A stretch of DNA of 64,000 nucleotides from Corbicula japonica (taxonomy: Eukaryota > Mollusca > Bivalvia > Venerida > Cyrenidae), in assembly GCA_038501625.1 (NCBI GenBank), contig JAZAYU010000003.1:2297001-2361000 (forward strand). The letters run 5' to 3'. Shown here in pieces: positions 1 through 12,648 of the stretch. Under the pieces are notes generated by a model that saw only the letters and a list, made by a program, of their open reading frames with translations, ran no database searches and was not told where the DNA came from. The translations under genes and the position numbers were made by a program. How positions within the stretch are numbered: the stretch's first letter is position 1; the number at the start of each line of letters is the position of its first letter.

Positions 1-3000
1 CCAGGTTCCCCATTTCATTATTTTCTGTTTCTTTCTATCAATTCTGACTTCATTTCTTTTCATATTCACTGGTACATCTTCTCCTCCATGCTATACTCTA
101 ATATAGTCATATGTCCTCTTAAACGTTCCTCTGAATTGCTCAAATGTGAATGTTTTTCATCTCTCAGGCCTCTCTCCTCTCTTCTTTATTTCTTTATTCT
201 AAATGTTCCCTTATTGCATTTCTTCTTTCCGTTCAATATTCTCTTTCACTCATGTAGTGAGCAAGTTTTAACATACAGCACTTCTAAGTTAACATTAACA
301 TTTTCACTTATATACAATATTCAGTTCAGTGCAATTGAATTCACTTTAGCAGTCACAAAATACACCTTTCTTCATATGCATATATCAGACTAAATCACAC
401 ATAAATAAAATTTCACGCGCTGTTGTGAACCTTTACATCTTGTTTATTTGCTTTCTGGTGATGACATAAAGATGTGATTGCTTGAGACTAGGAAGTACAA
501 ATGTATCTCCAATTTAGCTTGACACATTACTGTATTTGTACACAATAGATCATGCATGAAACAGGTCATAAAGAACAATAACCGATTGCTCTTGCCAATA
601 ACAGTTCTACAACAATTATAATCTTATTTATCTCACGTTTAAGTCAGTGACGCCAAAAATAGTTGTTCTCCTTACTGCGTGCTGTTGCTTATTTAAGAGC
701 AGATTTAAGCAGGGCTGGGATCTGTTATTTATGTCTAAGAACAGTAAGATCTATAACCAAATAGATGAAAAGGTAATAACCGAACAAACACGCTTTGTAC
801 AATCTCGTTTCAGTAGCAGATTTCATAAAATTGTAAAATTTACTTATATGTACCTAAAATAGTGTGAAATTGACATTATTAAATGTTTTTAATATTGAAT
901 GCCTCTTTTGACGAACATTTTGGGTCTGATATAAGTCGAGTCTTTTCCTTGAGATTAACGTTCGCTTTGCCTAGGGTTACTGAATGAAATGTTTTCTTGT
1001 TACAACAATGGGTAAAGACAAATTTTCGATACACAGTCCGTCTTAGAATGCATGTTGCAGACATAAAATTCTCTTTTAAACCACTTTTTGCACACACAAA
1101 AACACAATAAGATAAATCTTTGAATGTAATTATATATATGATTTTTTTTCTCCAAGTACCACAACAGTATTTCTTTGGTTTCACGTTAAGTACGTGCATT
1201 AGGAATACTAACAAGCAGCAATAATGTAACATTTATAGAGATCAATTACTGTTTATTAATGAGTCGATCGCAATTGGAGCTTATTTCTTGAAAGATTTTT
1301 ACTTCTGCCGTTATCCATTGAGCGTTTTTGAGCGTTTTCTGGACGAATTATGGGTCTTGTATTATGTTTATTATTAACTATTAATAGAGGATGTTTAATA
1401 TGTACAATTAGTTTGACCCAAGAGAGAAAAGAGGGTTACTAAAAAAGTTACTAAAAAGTTCAGGAAAGATGTTGTTTTGGTAAATACGTGTTTTTTGTTA
1501 CTTAGTATTCAAAGTTATTGTTTTAGAAATGAAATGTAATGTTATAAACGTTTTTATGGGTAGAAACCTTAGCTTTTGAAGTGAAATTGTTGAGTGAATT
1601 TGACGAGGTAGAAGAACTTTTTGAACATCCCTTTCCATAAGTTATGTTTGACTGCTCTCACCTTTCAGTAAGTTATGTTTGATTTGTCTCCCTTTGCATG
1701 TAAATATTGTATAGTAGCCAATATGCTAAAAAAAGATTCACTGATAAGATTATTGACCTAAGCAACCTTGTTAGCTGTACAAATTTTTGTATGACTTGCA
1801 ATCAGTTTACTAAAAATTAGCTTGTGTTGAGGCATGATCTGAAACCAAAATCTTTATACCCACAAATGAACATAAGTTCAAAAAGTGGATAAGTGCATGC
1901 GGTCGGCTGTATTTCATTATTGACAGAGCAAAAAAAAAAGTGTACATGCAAATTCAGTTGATATTTTGTTGGAGGAGAGGACCTACAGAAGGAAAGCCAG
2001 ACCCTATTCGAACCTCTTATATTCCGGTTTAGGTATAGAAAATGAAGTCAATCTTTCAGCTGTAGACATTTTTTGCATGGCAGAATAGTAATTTTCGGGG
2101 AGAAGAATTAATATAAGCTATCATCTGATAGCTTGTTTTCTCATCCTCTCAAATATATATGTATTGTCTTGTTCTGTTATACATCGATGTATATGTATTA
2201 TTTGAAATAAATACTGTTTAAACCAATAGTAATTTTGAGGCACCTATATAACTTTTCTCTTTTGAATTATGGTACAATAAATTTGGAACCATTTGCCCTA
2301 ATCAATTAATAATAATGTCCTTCTCGTCCCCAGCTTCAATACCTACCTTGCATCTAAAAAACAATTACAACAACAACAAAAATAATACATTTAATTTCTA
2401 CATTTGATAAAATATACTTAATGACAATGAACAACAGGAAACAGATTGAAGCAATTAATTGTCACATTTAGCAAAAAGTGTTTTCTTTTTATTTTCGGGT
2501 TACAGTTTTTATTACGCAATAATTTTTTATTATTAATAAATTTTCATAATTTTGGTATCTAAATTACTGAAATGCATTCGGTATTATGAAACTGTGAAAA
2601 ATGTTGATAATATGTATATTTTCCTTGTCAAAATGCAATTATCCCATCATCCTTTTTAATGTCCTTAAGTACATTAACATAATTACTGGTAAGAATACCT
2701 ACATACATAATTAGCCATATTAATTTTACAATATCTTTAACTTAAATATACAGACAAGATTAGTCATGATACACCATAAACATACTGAAACTTAACCTGT
2801 TTCTGACCACCTCCAGCTCAAGATAATATAATGCATGCTTAACTGCTTGATATGAAAATACTATGAGAATTTCTATGAATCTTTTCATTTAATGCTTGGC
2901 TTTTCCCTGACAAATATAAACCTTGACACTGTTATCTAAGTTTTAGTTAAACATTTCAATGCTCAGGTTATGTCAGATGAGCGAAACTTAACTCAAGGTT

Positions 3001-3575
3001 CAGAATGTTCTGTTAAATTTACAGCAAATATCTTATCACAAGGAACCATTGTTTACACTGTATTGTACCACCTTCCTAGAAATGTGTATCATGTGGTACT
3101 GATAACACAAATTGATGACAAAGCTGTGAATCCTTCCTACTGAAAGGTTCTCGTTAACCTTTAACAATTTCATTGTGATCAAAGATTAATTACCACTAAT
3201 GTGGATTGCATAAAACACCTTTTTACTTTGTATCATTTAATTACAACATCTATTTACATGTACGTCAGAAGTTCTCATGTCTATGTTTTGTGATATCTAG
3301 TCTAACTAAATGCTTTTACTACATTGCTTAACTTATGTGGACAATATCCACTTCCCTCTAGCCAGGGATCTTTCATCCATGCTGATATTCTTGAAGATAT
3401 CATAATCACATCATTGCCAGTCATATGTGATATTCAATAAAATTTACTACTTATATAACTACTTATACTTGATGTCTATTTCATATCATAGGTCAAACAA
3501 CTATTCACTTCATATCTACAATCAAATGGATCCAACCACAACTTGGCTCAAGGACATTATATCATTAGCATGAAT
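1..3575. other. Non-coding AT-rich stretch
   Basis: No convincing gene is visible on either strand. The open frames here (for example 88-393 +, 647-862 + and 879-1232 -) are short and rich in Phe, Leu, Ser and Lys, as expected of AT-rich random frames. None is flanked by a partner exon. A short hairpin (arms 'agctatcatc'/'gatgatagct'-like) lies near 2115-2135. Nothing else stands out. Confidence 0.5.
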
Positions 3576-3808
3576 GTCGTCCACATATAACACGTGTGTG
3601 TTATACTTTTCTTGTTACTGTTAAGAAGAGACCGTTTGATATCAAACTTCTTCAAGTTTAGATCAATTAAATTGTCATCGTCATATGATGTTAAAATATT
3701 GATTTATTCATAGGTTTGCATGTCCGCCGATAGTCCCGTCGATAGTAGCCCAGGAACGTCTACATATAAACAAGAAAAGTATAACATAGATGTGTTATAC
3801 GTGTTCGA
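3576..3808. repeat. Short inverted-repeat (MITE-like) element
   Basis: Arms of about 40 bp at 3576-3617 and 3769-3808 are inverted copies of each other at roughly 80% identity by eye. They share the core 'gttatacttttcttgtt' and its complement, and are separated by about 150 bp. This is the form of a small non-autonomous DNA transposon. No target-site duplication was established. Confidence 0.5.
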
Positions 3809-4216
3809 CATTTGAAGGAAGTTTGATGTTGGGTGTACGGGTTCGTGCAGGTGATGGATTGTTTTGTAAACAAAGAAAGATTTAAGTGATAATATATTGT
3901 TGTCTTTGATTGGCGAAGGGTATTGAACGTTGAAGGATGTGCGTGAGTATTAGTTGTGGAACGCGTTGTAGAACTGTCAATTTCAACATCAGAAACATTT
4001 GTAAAAAAGAACCATTATATATAGGTCACACTCACGCGCCAAAATCAAGTCACGTGATCGCTAATATTTGTAAACAAAACACAGTCTTCAATATTCCGCC
4101 AAGAATAACTATCTGAAAATCATTATACTCTTTCTATAACTGCTTACAACAATAAACTTTAAATTCGCATATATTTTGATAAAAAGAAAACGCCAACTCA
4201 ACGATCTCATCTAATA

Positions 4217-5702
4217 ATTCGATGAATTTATTTGGTTACCTCCCCTGTCCAGTCACGTGACTGCTCTACAGGAAAAATGATTGCTCGCTGTAATAACGTA
4301 ATAGGGAATATGTACCTACAACTTTCTTATTTATCATAAAATTCTTTTTTGAAAAATATATTTTCTCTTTGAATTAGTAATAATACATCAGCGTCATGAT
4401 ATTTTTGAAAACAATTTATAAAACAATCAGGTTTCTGACTAAAAGTGTCAATTCATTATTCCTCGCATTAAACACTAAACGACTTGAACTAACAGACAGT
4501 CGCAGTGTTCTCTTCACGGCTTAATTGAGTCTCGTTTCCGGATTAGCGTGTTTATTCAACTACTGACATCATGTTGTGATTATGTCGGCGGCGATTGATT
4601 TTGAAGGCGGCATGCCATAAACATGTCAAACTGTCTCGCACACGGGGTCATCTGTCAATTACTTGAAGGGGCAGATATCATTGACCAATAGAGATCGTGT
4701 AATTTCTATTTGCAAGGTATCTACACCTCCCAATTCTTAAGTATTTCGGAGTCCTTTAAGTACTGGATGTGTCAGCAATTTGATTTCGCACTTAAATGGA
4801 TTCTTAATCAACATTACGACACGTTATAGAAACAAAAGCCGTCAATAAGAAACAAATCTTGTCAAAACATTTTATATATGTTTAATTAAGAGTTTGGGCT
4901 TTTATGTGAAAATTACAATCTGTCAAACCTAAGAAATCTAAATTGGATATGCAACCATATTGTGATAAAAATATTCCCATTAGGCATCTTTTTGGAAGCC
5001 CGCATCTAAATCCTTGTAGTTTATTCTACGAATGATACTTCTACAACAAACAATCAGATTACCGATCCTGTTTTATTTCAAGACAGAATCAATCATATTT
5101 GGTTGTGAAGTATACGTAACATTTTAAATATTCAAATTATTTATTCGTTGACCATAAACGCCTTTAATTTTTAGGACAATTCTATTGTTCAAATGTGTAA
5201 GTATCAACAAATTCAGATTGTATTTTTTTTGTCTACAGATCATGTAACTAGATGTTGACATATCACGATTTCCGGATAATAGCGCATTACTAGCCTTAGC
5301 AGTTTGCAACATTTACACCATTAAAATATATTTTCAGCAGAAAAGATATTAAGAAGAAATTGTTGTACATAATTGGTAAAATTAATGCTTATGTTTGTCC
5401 AAATTGCGTTTCATACTGCCTACTATCAACAAGAATGGTACATGTTCTTAAATCATTAAAAATCTAAATATCTAACAAATAGTAAACATAAAAAAGTATG
5501 GCTAGAATAACAGACCAGCAACTTATTTTTTCACCGCCGGCGACGAACGCAGACCTGCAATATAGCGGATAATGTTAGTTATTATGTGCTTAAGCCATTA
5601 GCCCGATCGTTCAGCTATCCTGCAGAGCCTCGTTTTGGATTGATTTTCGGTAGCGGGAAGTAACTCGTACAGGACTGCGAAACTGTTTATTGGAAAGGCG
5701 TA
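4217..5702. mobile_element. 1.5-kb non-autonomous element, copy 1 (left end lost)
   Basis: This segment matches 52871-54355 along essentially its whole length in the same orientation, with scattered substitutions and small indels. It begins at 'attcgatgaattt' and ends at 'attggaaaggcgta' (5689-5702). In the other copy that end is one of two 14-bp terminal inverted repeats; here the left repeat is missing, so the copy appears to have lost its extreme left end. No long ORF is present in either copy. It is best read as a non-autonomous DNA transposon. A further local duplication of about 47 bp (around 5710-5805) follows the right end. Confidence 0.75.
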
Positions 5703-5810
5703 TATAACCTTGAACTGGTACTTAACGTTCGCTAACAACCTATATATGAAGCCGGACCACATGGTACTCAACATTCGCTGTAAACGTCTATTTGAAGCTG
5801 GGCCCAGCAT

Positions 5811-6322
5811 GAATGGTTAATCACCAGGCATGCAGAGCGATGTAGAATATCATGTTGGTAACCTTAGTGGTCTGTATTTTTTTAATAAAACCTGGGTATG
5901 GGCAATAGAACTTGCAAAAGTTTTCCTTAATTTGCGGTACCAATAATGCTTATTCAAAAGTTTTTCAGTTATGTAAAGAATACGTTCATAGAAATCTTAA
6001 ACAATCTCTAGAAAAGCGAACAAGCTGTGAGATAAAAACCCCGAAAGATGTTGCACGATAAATAACAACGTCTACAAACGGATAATCAACTCTGTTAAAA
6101 TTAAATTAATCTCTTTTATCAGATATTTTAGTAGAATTCTAACCATTTTCAAAGAAAAGATTGAGATTAAGAAACGTGCTTGCTTTAATGAGTTTTTTTT
6201 ATTTATTAAGCCGGATTTCCTAAGGATATATTTTTAACTAGAAATTGAAAACGGTTATCTGTGTTTAAAAAATCATTACAGTAAACAATGTTAAAGTTTG
6301 ACTTCAGTGATAACAGTAATGT
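5811..6322. other. Non-coding stretch
   Basis: AT-rich sequence with many stops in all frames. No recognisable gene, RNA gene or strong repeat was seen. Confidence 0.4.
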
Positions 6323-6324
6323 AT

Positions 6325-6555
6325 ACTGAAAGGATAAAGAAACGCAGGGTAACATTTGTTCCGATATATTAAGAACGCGTTCTCCAAATAAAGTGAAACT
6401 TTGTGTATTGAGTTATTAGGTCATGATACACCTTAACATGTGTCGAAAGTGAATAAAACTTGTCTCCACTGCCTCAGTGTAAACCGTCGTGGAGCATGAG
6501 CTTTCGAACCTGCCTATCCAATTGTTACCCTGCGTTTCTTTATCCTTTCAGATAG
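6325..6555. repeat. MITE-like inverted-repeat element
   Basis: Arms of about 32 bp at 6325-6356 and 6523-6555 are near-perfect inverted copies ('ctgaaaggataaagaaac' and its complement). They enclose about 165 bp without coding capacity. The size and arm structure are typical of a miniature inverted-repeat transposable element. The superfamily is not assigned. Confidence 0.65.
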
Positions 6556-7485
6556 TAGTTATATGTATTACTATTGAAAAAGATGCCCCAATTCACGGAA
6601 TATCTAATATGTGAAATATTTTTCTGCAATGTATCCGTGTGTAAGTAATACATTGACATGATTTGAACAGCTGTAAAATATGACCGTAATAGAACGTGCA
6701 ACAAGGGATAAATATTCTCAGGATTTTAAATTTGCATTTATTTAATTGACCGCAGAAATAACAAAAAAGACACCGCAGAAAAAAAACACTAACATGGTAT
6801 GTGGGAAGCTTAATATCAGCGCCTTGAGAAAATACAGTTCATTTCAGGATTTTGCGTTCTGATTGTAGTACTAGATTGTACTAGTAATCGGAAAGTGGGT
6901 AATCGTGGAGCTCTCTTCGCCATTTGAATTTATTATTTTCGCTTGAAGTCATTGAAGCGGACAAACAACGTAGGAGAAGACTCTAGGTACTGATCTCAAC
7001 TACTCTTTTCTTAAATATCTCAATATAAAAAAAGTAAGGAGACATTTTATTTCGGATCCCACCTTAAAGCGTCATGATTAAAAAATTATCTGTATAATTC
7101 TAATCACAAAGAACTGATTAACAGTCGGTCGTGAATTTGCTGTAACGTCGAGAAGAAAATCTTGAAATCCAGTATTAGAACTAAAACAATCGCCTTTGAT
7201 GCCGACTACTCCCCTATCAGCTGGTAATCATGAAATTAATTAATAAATTACTATGTTCTTTAATCATAAAGTTTTTTAATAACTAGGTAATCAATATGGT
7301 TTGATTAGCATTTACGTCATTCAAACGGACTAAAAACTCAGACAGATAAGTATTCTTGTTAAAATTTAGTAAGCAACAAATGAAGAATGTCAACGTATCG
7401 TTATCTCATTTCAAAATGTGTTGGTCTCATACCATCGAAGGAGTCAAGACCATATATTTTTGATATTGACAGTTCGTAATTGCTC
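6556..7485. other. 3' flank of the Mab-21-like exon
   Basis: AT-rich non-coding sequence downstream (on the minus strand) of the stop codon at 7486-7488. It probably includes the 3' UTR, but no poly(A) signal could be singled out with confidence. Confidence 0.35.
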
Positions 7486-8742
7486 TTAAAGTTCATGCAA
7501 CTTTTGTACCCGTGAAGAATATAGACTACTGTCTTCCATCATTGCCATTAATTCATCAGTGTCGCTTTCTTCTATCTGCCTTTGAATGTGAAGAGCGAGA
7601 AATATCGGATCAACGTAAAATTTAGGGCAATTGCCATTTTTTGACCTTTTTTCAAGTTCTTTCACAACAAAGTGTAAGGGCTCATCTAGAGCGAAATTTT
7701 TGTGATATTTTGTTATTGATATTCCAAATCCGTTGTTACAAAATGTTCTTCTGGGAAGTCCCTTAACGTATGGTGTAATGACTTGCAGTAGTTGGCGCAC
7801 GGGTACAAATTCTCTCCGAATATATGCTTCAAAAGCTTCATGTACAGTAAAACTTATTTTATCTATGTGTTTTTCTTCACCGCATATCATTGTTGAAATA
7901 TGTGCCTTTTTATTTGTTAAACGACTCAAAGTAGCGTTGACCATTGGAATAATTCTCGGAATATGCTTATCCGTATATGTGTAGCGTGAAAACACCTTCT
8001 TGATTCTATCGAGGGCACATGCAAGTGTTCCGTGCTCTTCATTTGCAAACAAAGAAAATGTCGTTACGCTTAATAACCTTGTTAAATAAGCATCAGTGTA
8101 GGGTTCCATTTGCCCTGGTTCGCATAAGCATGCCAATGCTTCATGGAATGCCTTGTCATCAACAAGTGGGTCGATTGGCAGATCCAAGTCAATTTGCAAT
8201 AAAGAAATAGATATTTCAACGAGCTTTTCGTCAAAAGAATCAAAAAAAAATTCACATAGCATTTGTTTTTGAGAGCAATTCGGCTTGTACAATGGAAATA
8301 AATTACATTTGTCAACAAAGAAATGGCGCACTTCTTTACTTTGTATTGCTTTCTTTACGTTCAGAAACAAAATTCTTACAAATTCCAAAGGTTGTAAATT
8401 TTTAAGTGTTTCTTCTGTGAATTCTTCTAAAGTCCAAAGAAACAAAGTCTTCAAGTGATAAGACTGGAGAAGGTCTACATTCTCTAGACGAGTTTTGAAA
8501 ATATACCTCGATAACCCATATAGCTGACGAGCATATTCGGGAATCGCAAGAAAACACTGTAACTCAACTAAAGAGAACGAAAGCCTGAACTCGATTTCAT
8601 AGTCGGGAGATGTCGGATAACCCATTGCTACAACATATAGGGGGTGGTCCTTAAGCTTTCTTCGCCATTCTGCATTGAGAATTTTCGAACTGTCGTTACA
8701 GCGATTTAACCACTTAGTAGCAGAGTCAGGCCATTGCGACAT
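7486..8742 (-). CDS. Mab-21-like / cGAS-like protein, C-terminal exon
   Basis: The 418-codon minus-strand frame resembles the C-terminal half of Mab-21 domain proteins, the family that includes cGAS and invertebrate cGAS-like receptors. Recognisable family blocks are FRLSFS (residues 52-57), SYHLKTLFLW (94-103) and HFFVDKCNLF (140-149). The nucleotidyltransferase core, with its Gly-Ser and acidic metal-binding residues, is not in this frame. The first base of the apparent ATG lies directly after a good splice acceptor (minus strand 'cttgcttacag', at 8743 and above), so this is most likely a terminal exon and the Met is probably internal. No matching N-terminal exon was found upstream. A decayed second copy lies at 10216-11560. 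It may be a receptor gene with distant 5' exons or a truncated gene. Family assignment is by motif only. Confidence 0.75.
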   Translation of the reverse strand: MSQWPDSATKWLNRCNDSSKILNAEWRRKLKDHPLYVVAMGYPTSPDYEIEFRLSFSLVELQCFLAIPEYARQLYGLSRYIFKTRLENVDLLQSYHLKTLFLWTLEEFTEETLKNLQPLEFVRILFLNVKKAIQSKEVRHFFVDKCNLFPLYKPNCSQKQMLCEFFFDSFDEKLVEISISLLQIDLDLPIDPLVDDKAFHEALACLCEPGQMEPYTDAYLTRLLSVTTFSLFANEEHGTLACALDRIKKVFSRYTYTDKHIPRIIPMVNATLSRLTNKKAHISTMICGEEKHIDKISFTVHEAFEAYIRREFVPVRQLLQVITPYVKGLPRRTFCNNGFGISITKYHKNFALDEPLHFVVKELEKRSKNGNCPKFYVDPIFLALHIQRQIEESDTDELMAMMEDSSLYSSRVQKLHEL

Positions 8743-10215
8743 CTGTAAGCAAGGAACAAGGTCTTACTCATTTACGGCGCCATTCCCTGGTATTGAAGGA
8801 CTCTGCTCCTTCTGTTGCTTTCTTTCGGCGTATGAAAATCTACTTATCTCGACAACTTTTTTTCTTAAATATCTCGGGTAGAAGTAAGAAGGCATTTTCT
8901 TTTTTGTATCTGAAGGGTATTTTTGTATCTGCTTCGCTGTTCTTATATTTAGACAGTGCGACTGACTTAATTTAAGACGAAGAAAATAATAGGAATTGCT
9001 AATGATTGGTGAAAATAGATATTAATAAAAATTCATTCAATATAGTTGGCCGAGCATGTAAACAGACAACAAGCAAATGCCAGTATGATTCGATCCATAT
9101 CTGTGCCATAAATATCAGGTTTTGAACTATTTGAATACAGGGTATAGATTTAACATTTGTATCGTAACAAATAAACTACAGCTCCAGATATCGGTCGTAA
9201 ATACATGTCTTTTCAAGCAATGTGTACAAAAATGAAACTATTTTAGTAAAATAGATGAAAAGGGAACGTTGAAAGCCACCGGACACGACATATATGAAAA
9301 TACTTCAAGTTGACTGAGTCTGTTTATGGACGAAGATGCGTGTTTCTGCCCACGCCACCTCGCTTCGGGATGAGCGCAACTCAAAATTTACTCAATTAAA
9401 CAGAACAATTTTTCGGCCGCCACGCCGCACAAACAACCGGTATCATTGAAAAAAAATCATGTGCAGATAAAATAAATCATGTAATGTTTTGAAAAAAGCG
9501 TAATATGCATATCAGGAATTGCTACACCCAGGAAACACAGTCTACCCACGATATCAAAACGTAGAAAAGAAAAGAGAACTTGGGTTTATAAATTCGTAAA
9601 TATCTAATAAGACACCAGAAATAATTAACAGAAAAAGAACCTGAGGAGTTGCAAACTTCGAACGCTCAGTTGCAAAACATTTTGCCACTAGGTGTTTAAA
9701 AAAGGTTCTTGTGTGCACGACCTCACACTTGCCCAAACAGGTTCTTGTATGAAAAAACAAGTTGTCTTGGTGAACACGAAGTTGTCTTGGTGAATTAGCG
9801 CGAACCCAAACATCAACTCGACAATGTCGCATGCAAAAACATGCAAAAACACAAACATAATAATAAAACATGAGAAGCTAACTTCATTGTCAAGCAAAAA
9901 TGTAGGTACACAATGACATTGCTGAGACCAGAGCCCCTGACGTCAAATCAGCAGAACAGATGTTTCAAGAATTGCCATACCCAGTAAACACAGAATCCCC
10001 ATCTGCCAAAAAGTACACAGGAAACGATAGCATAGATTAATCACATGTCAAAGTAAGCCATAACGAAGACAGGAATATAAGAAACAGACCGAACTGGTAG
10101 GTTCTATCGCAACCATATAAACCCTTCTAAACTCTTACACCCTTGCCACCTTTGTGTAAAGAAATAAGTAAGCAATAAGATCAAGTGGACCGGTTGATAA
10201 ATACGTCAGTTTGCA
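8743..10215. other. Upstream of Mab-21-like exon; degenerate local repeats
   Basis: No nucleotidyltransferase exon was found here on the minus strand. A phrase resembling 'gaattgctacacccagg' recurs at about 9517, 9970 and 10327. A segment at about 9255-9400 is related to 10580-10617 plus 11362-11480, showing that this region and the pseudogene region share an old duplication. The minus-strand frames at 9554-9897 are not recognisable proteins. Confidence 0.45.
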
Positions 10216-10617
10216 CCAGAGAATTTACGTTTTTAAGTATTTCTTCTATGAATTCCTCCCTAATCCAAATAAAACAAGAAAAAAGTTCTCAAGTAGTTAT
10301 ATTGAAATGGTGAAATATGCATATCAGGAATCGCTACATTCAGAAAAAAACAGCCTCCCCACACAGTCAAGAAGAAGAGAGAGGGAGAGAGCGTGAAGAA
10401 TGATTATAGTCTCTAAGCTGTTTTTCACTTGAAAATCAATTAGGCTGACAAAAGAAAACAGTGTAACTCAGCTAAAGAGAACAAAAGCCTCGAACGAACT
10501 CGATTTCAAAGTCGGGAAATGTTGGATTACCCATGGTTACCATGTTAAAGGGGTGATTTAGGTTTCATTGTACCTTGAAATAGATTAACGATGAACTTTA
10601 AAAGCCACCGAACACTA

Positions 10618-11361
10618 TACACTCAACCAAAGTTCTAATTGGTCACTTTTATCAGTAATTTTAGACATTGAATTCACTCTTTATTACGATCTTATGCCAA
10701 CAGAAGTCTTCAACTTAAGCTTTAATCTTGTAATAATTGACTTTGGAACAGTTTGGTAAGAGTTATCCTTAATTTTGCTAAAACTGCATTTCTACTGTTA
10801 TCAGAAAATAACCCGTTACCGATGTCATGCAGTGATTGTTACGTATATCAGGGCTTTCCGATCAACCTTTTGGGGGGGGGGGGGTTGTCCCGGTTAGCTC
10901 AATCGGTTGCGTCGCAGGAATTGCAGGGCTAGGCGCTGTCGCCGTGACGGTGCGGGTTCGCTCCAAGCTAGAGGCACTATAATTGGCATAAAAAGGTAAA
11001 GCAAACAGAAATTTGCTCTTAATTCCTTGTTTTGTTTAAATAGGACCCCTCATTAGTAGGAAAAACAGAAAACATGATTAATCGATAGCATATTTGTTTA
11101 AATAACCCCTATCAAAGTATACAATTTTAAAATTACCTCCCTTTCAATTAAAGACTGTTCTAATTTTGACCCTGCGATGTAAGTAAATGGTATTTGATTC
11201 ATACAGGAAAACAATCAATAAAGATTTAACAGACATAAGATAATTGATTTCAAGACAAAACAGTTCTTTCCACAACCTCTCTTGATGTAGTGAAGAAACG
11301 AAAGTAGCATACATTGTAAACATATACAATTAATGACAAATTAGAACTTTGGTTGAGTGTA
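10618..11361. mobile_element. TIR element inserted in the Mab-21-like pseudogene
   Basis: Inverted arms of about 28 bp (10618-10645 and 11334-11361; shared core 'actcaaccaaagttctaatt') bound a ~744-bp unit. It sits exactly where the pseudogene alignment is interrupted. TA dinucleotides at both ends would fit a Tc1/mariner-type target site, but this is inference. It carries no transposase frame and contains the tRNA-like SINE head described separately. Confidence 0.6.
10872..10970 (+). repeat. tRNA-derived SINE-like head with G13 tract
   Basis: A run of 13 G (10872-10884) is followed by a segment with a tRNA-like A box ('ttagctcaatcgg', 10894-10906) and B box ('gggttcgctcc', 10954-10964) about 50 bp apart. 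These spacings fit an internal RNA polymerase III promoter. The rest does not fold as a cloverleaf, so it reads as a tRNA-derived SINE fragment rather than a functional tRNA gene. Confidence 0.55.
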
Positions 11362-11560
11362 AATATGTTAATATTGCAGGCCCCGTTTGATTAAACGTGT
11401 TCATGGGCAGGGGTGGAAATGCATATTATTACTACCCGCGCCGCCATTCCCGGGTTGAGCGCAACTTAATATTTGAAGATTCCCGTTGTGTCATTGCAGC
11501 GGGCTAATCACTTAGTAGCAGAATCTGCCCTTTGAGACATTTGTAAGCATGGAATCCGGT

Positions 11561-12648
11561 AGATACCGTTGGTAAAAGAACTGAAAAACTCATCTAACAA
11601 AAGACTTCGAATGTTTAATCGATATTTTTTCACTAAATCTTGCGCTCCACTCGTCTCTCAGCCTGATGCTGTTTGATAAGTTTGTACACTCGGCTTTCCT
11701 TCAAAATGCCGTGATGCATTTTTTACTTAGGTGTGTCAGAGTATTCAGTATATTACCTCGTGTCTGCTTTTCTGTTAAAAGTCTCCCCGTACCTCACTGT
11801 CAGTTTCAATTACGTCCCTTGATGTAAATATGCTAATTGCGAACCATGCAGAATGTCAGTCATTGTGGGTGGCAGTATATAACTGGGTTGGAATATTAGA
11901 TATTCTAACCCAGTATATAATCATAGTTGAATTATCGTTTTGATGGTGATACGGATGGTCTTGCATGGTTGGTTGTGCGATGTCGCCGTATATGTATGGC
12001 TTTGAAGTTATCTATAAATCAATTAACAATACGTTAGTTCAGGACAAATTACTAAGACAACGGATATGTGCAGTATAATTATTACCGCTGATTAAAAAAC
12101 CAATCTTAAACTGAAGAAAAAACAATCCATCTCGGCTTTTGTAGATATTTAATTTCGGAGAGGGACCAAAACATGATCTCGGTATCAAAATAAGGGCAAG
12201 TTTTTTTTTATTCTATTTTCGTTATATTAAATTTATTGTTCTGTTATTAAAAATTTCTCTTATTAGTCTACTGTTGTGGGATATTTTTATTAAATAACAA
12301 TTTATTTTTATAAGGATAACATACCGTGGAATGCCATGACTGTCTTATGATGAGCATTTGCTTTCGTATCCATTAATGAGGCCATTTTTGCAATAGTGAG
12401 ATAATTATATTTACTATAATGTGTCATCATATGCAGTGTATTATCTGAGTTTTATACAGTCCTTTTTATTAGACTGACGTATTCTCAGATGTATTTATTT
12501 ATTTATTTATATATTTATTTTGTAAATAATTAAACTCTTTCAAAGTTTGTGCATAACACCACCCAAGTAGAATGTTTGCGTCATCTTAACTGCTTCGACC
12601 CAACCACATTCAATTAATTAAAATTGCAGTGAAAAAGAAATCTTATTT
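11561..12648. other. Non-coding stretch with one strong palindrome
   Basis: No gene is seen. At about 11878-11921 there is a nearly perfect 44-bp palindrome (arms 'tatataactgggtt' and 'aacccagtatata' with a self-complementary centre). An (ATTT)n-type simple repeat lies near 12495-12525. Confidence 0.45.

Larger units (their letters stand above)
10216..11560 (-). pseudogene. Decayed second copy of the Mab-21-like exon
   Basis: Three blocks match the intact minus-strand exon in the same order and orientation: 10216-10282 matches about 8386-8452, 10447-10560 matches about 8549-8650, and 11490-11560 matches about 8694-8762, including the bases around the splice acceptor. Frames are broken by indels, by a short repeated phrase near 10327, and by an insertion of roughly 0.9 kb between the second and third blocks. 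The part matching the exon's 3' half is absent. This is a dead paralogue produced by local duplication. Identity was judged by eye. Confidence 0.7.

Noticed and set aside
10885..10970. Possible functional tRNA gene
   Set aside because: A and B box-like motifs are present, but no acceptor stem or anticodon arm can be formed. Called a SINE head instead.
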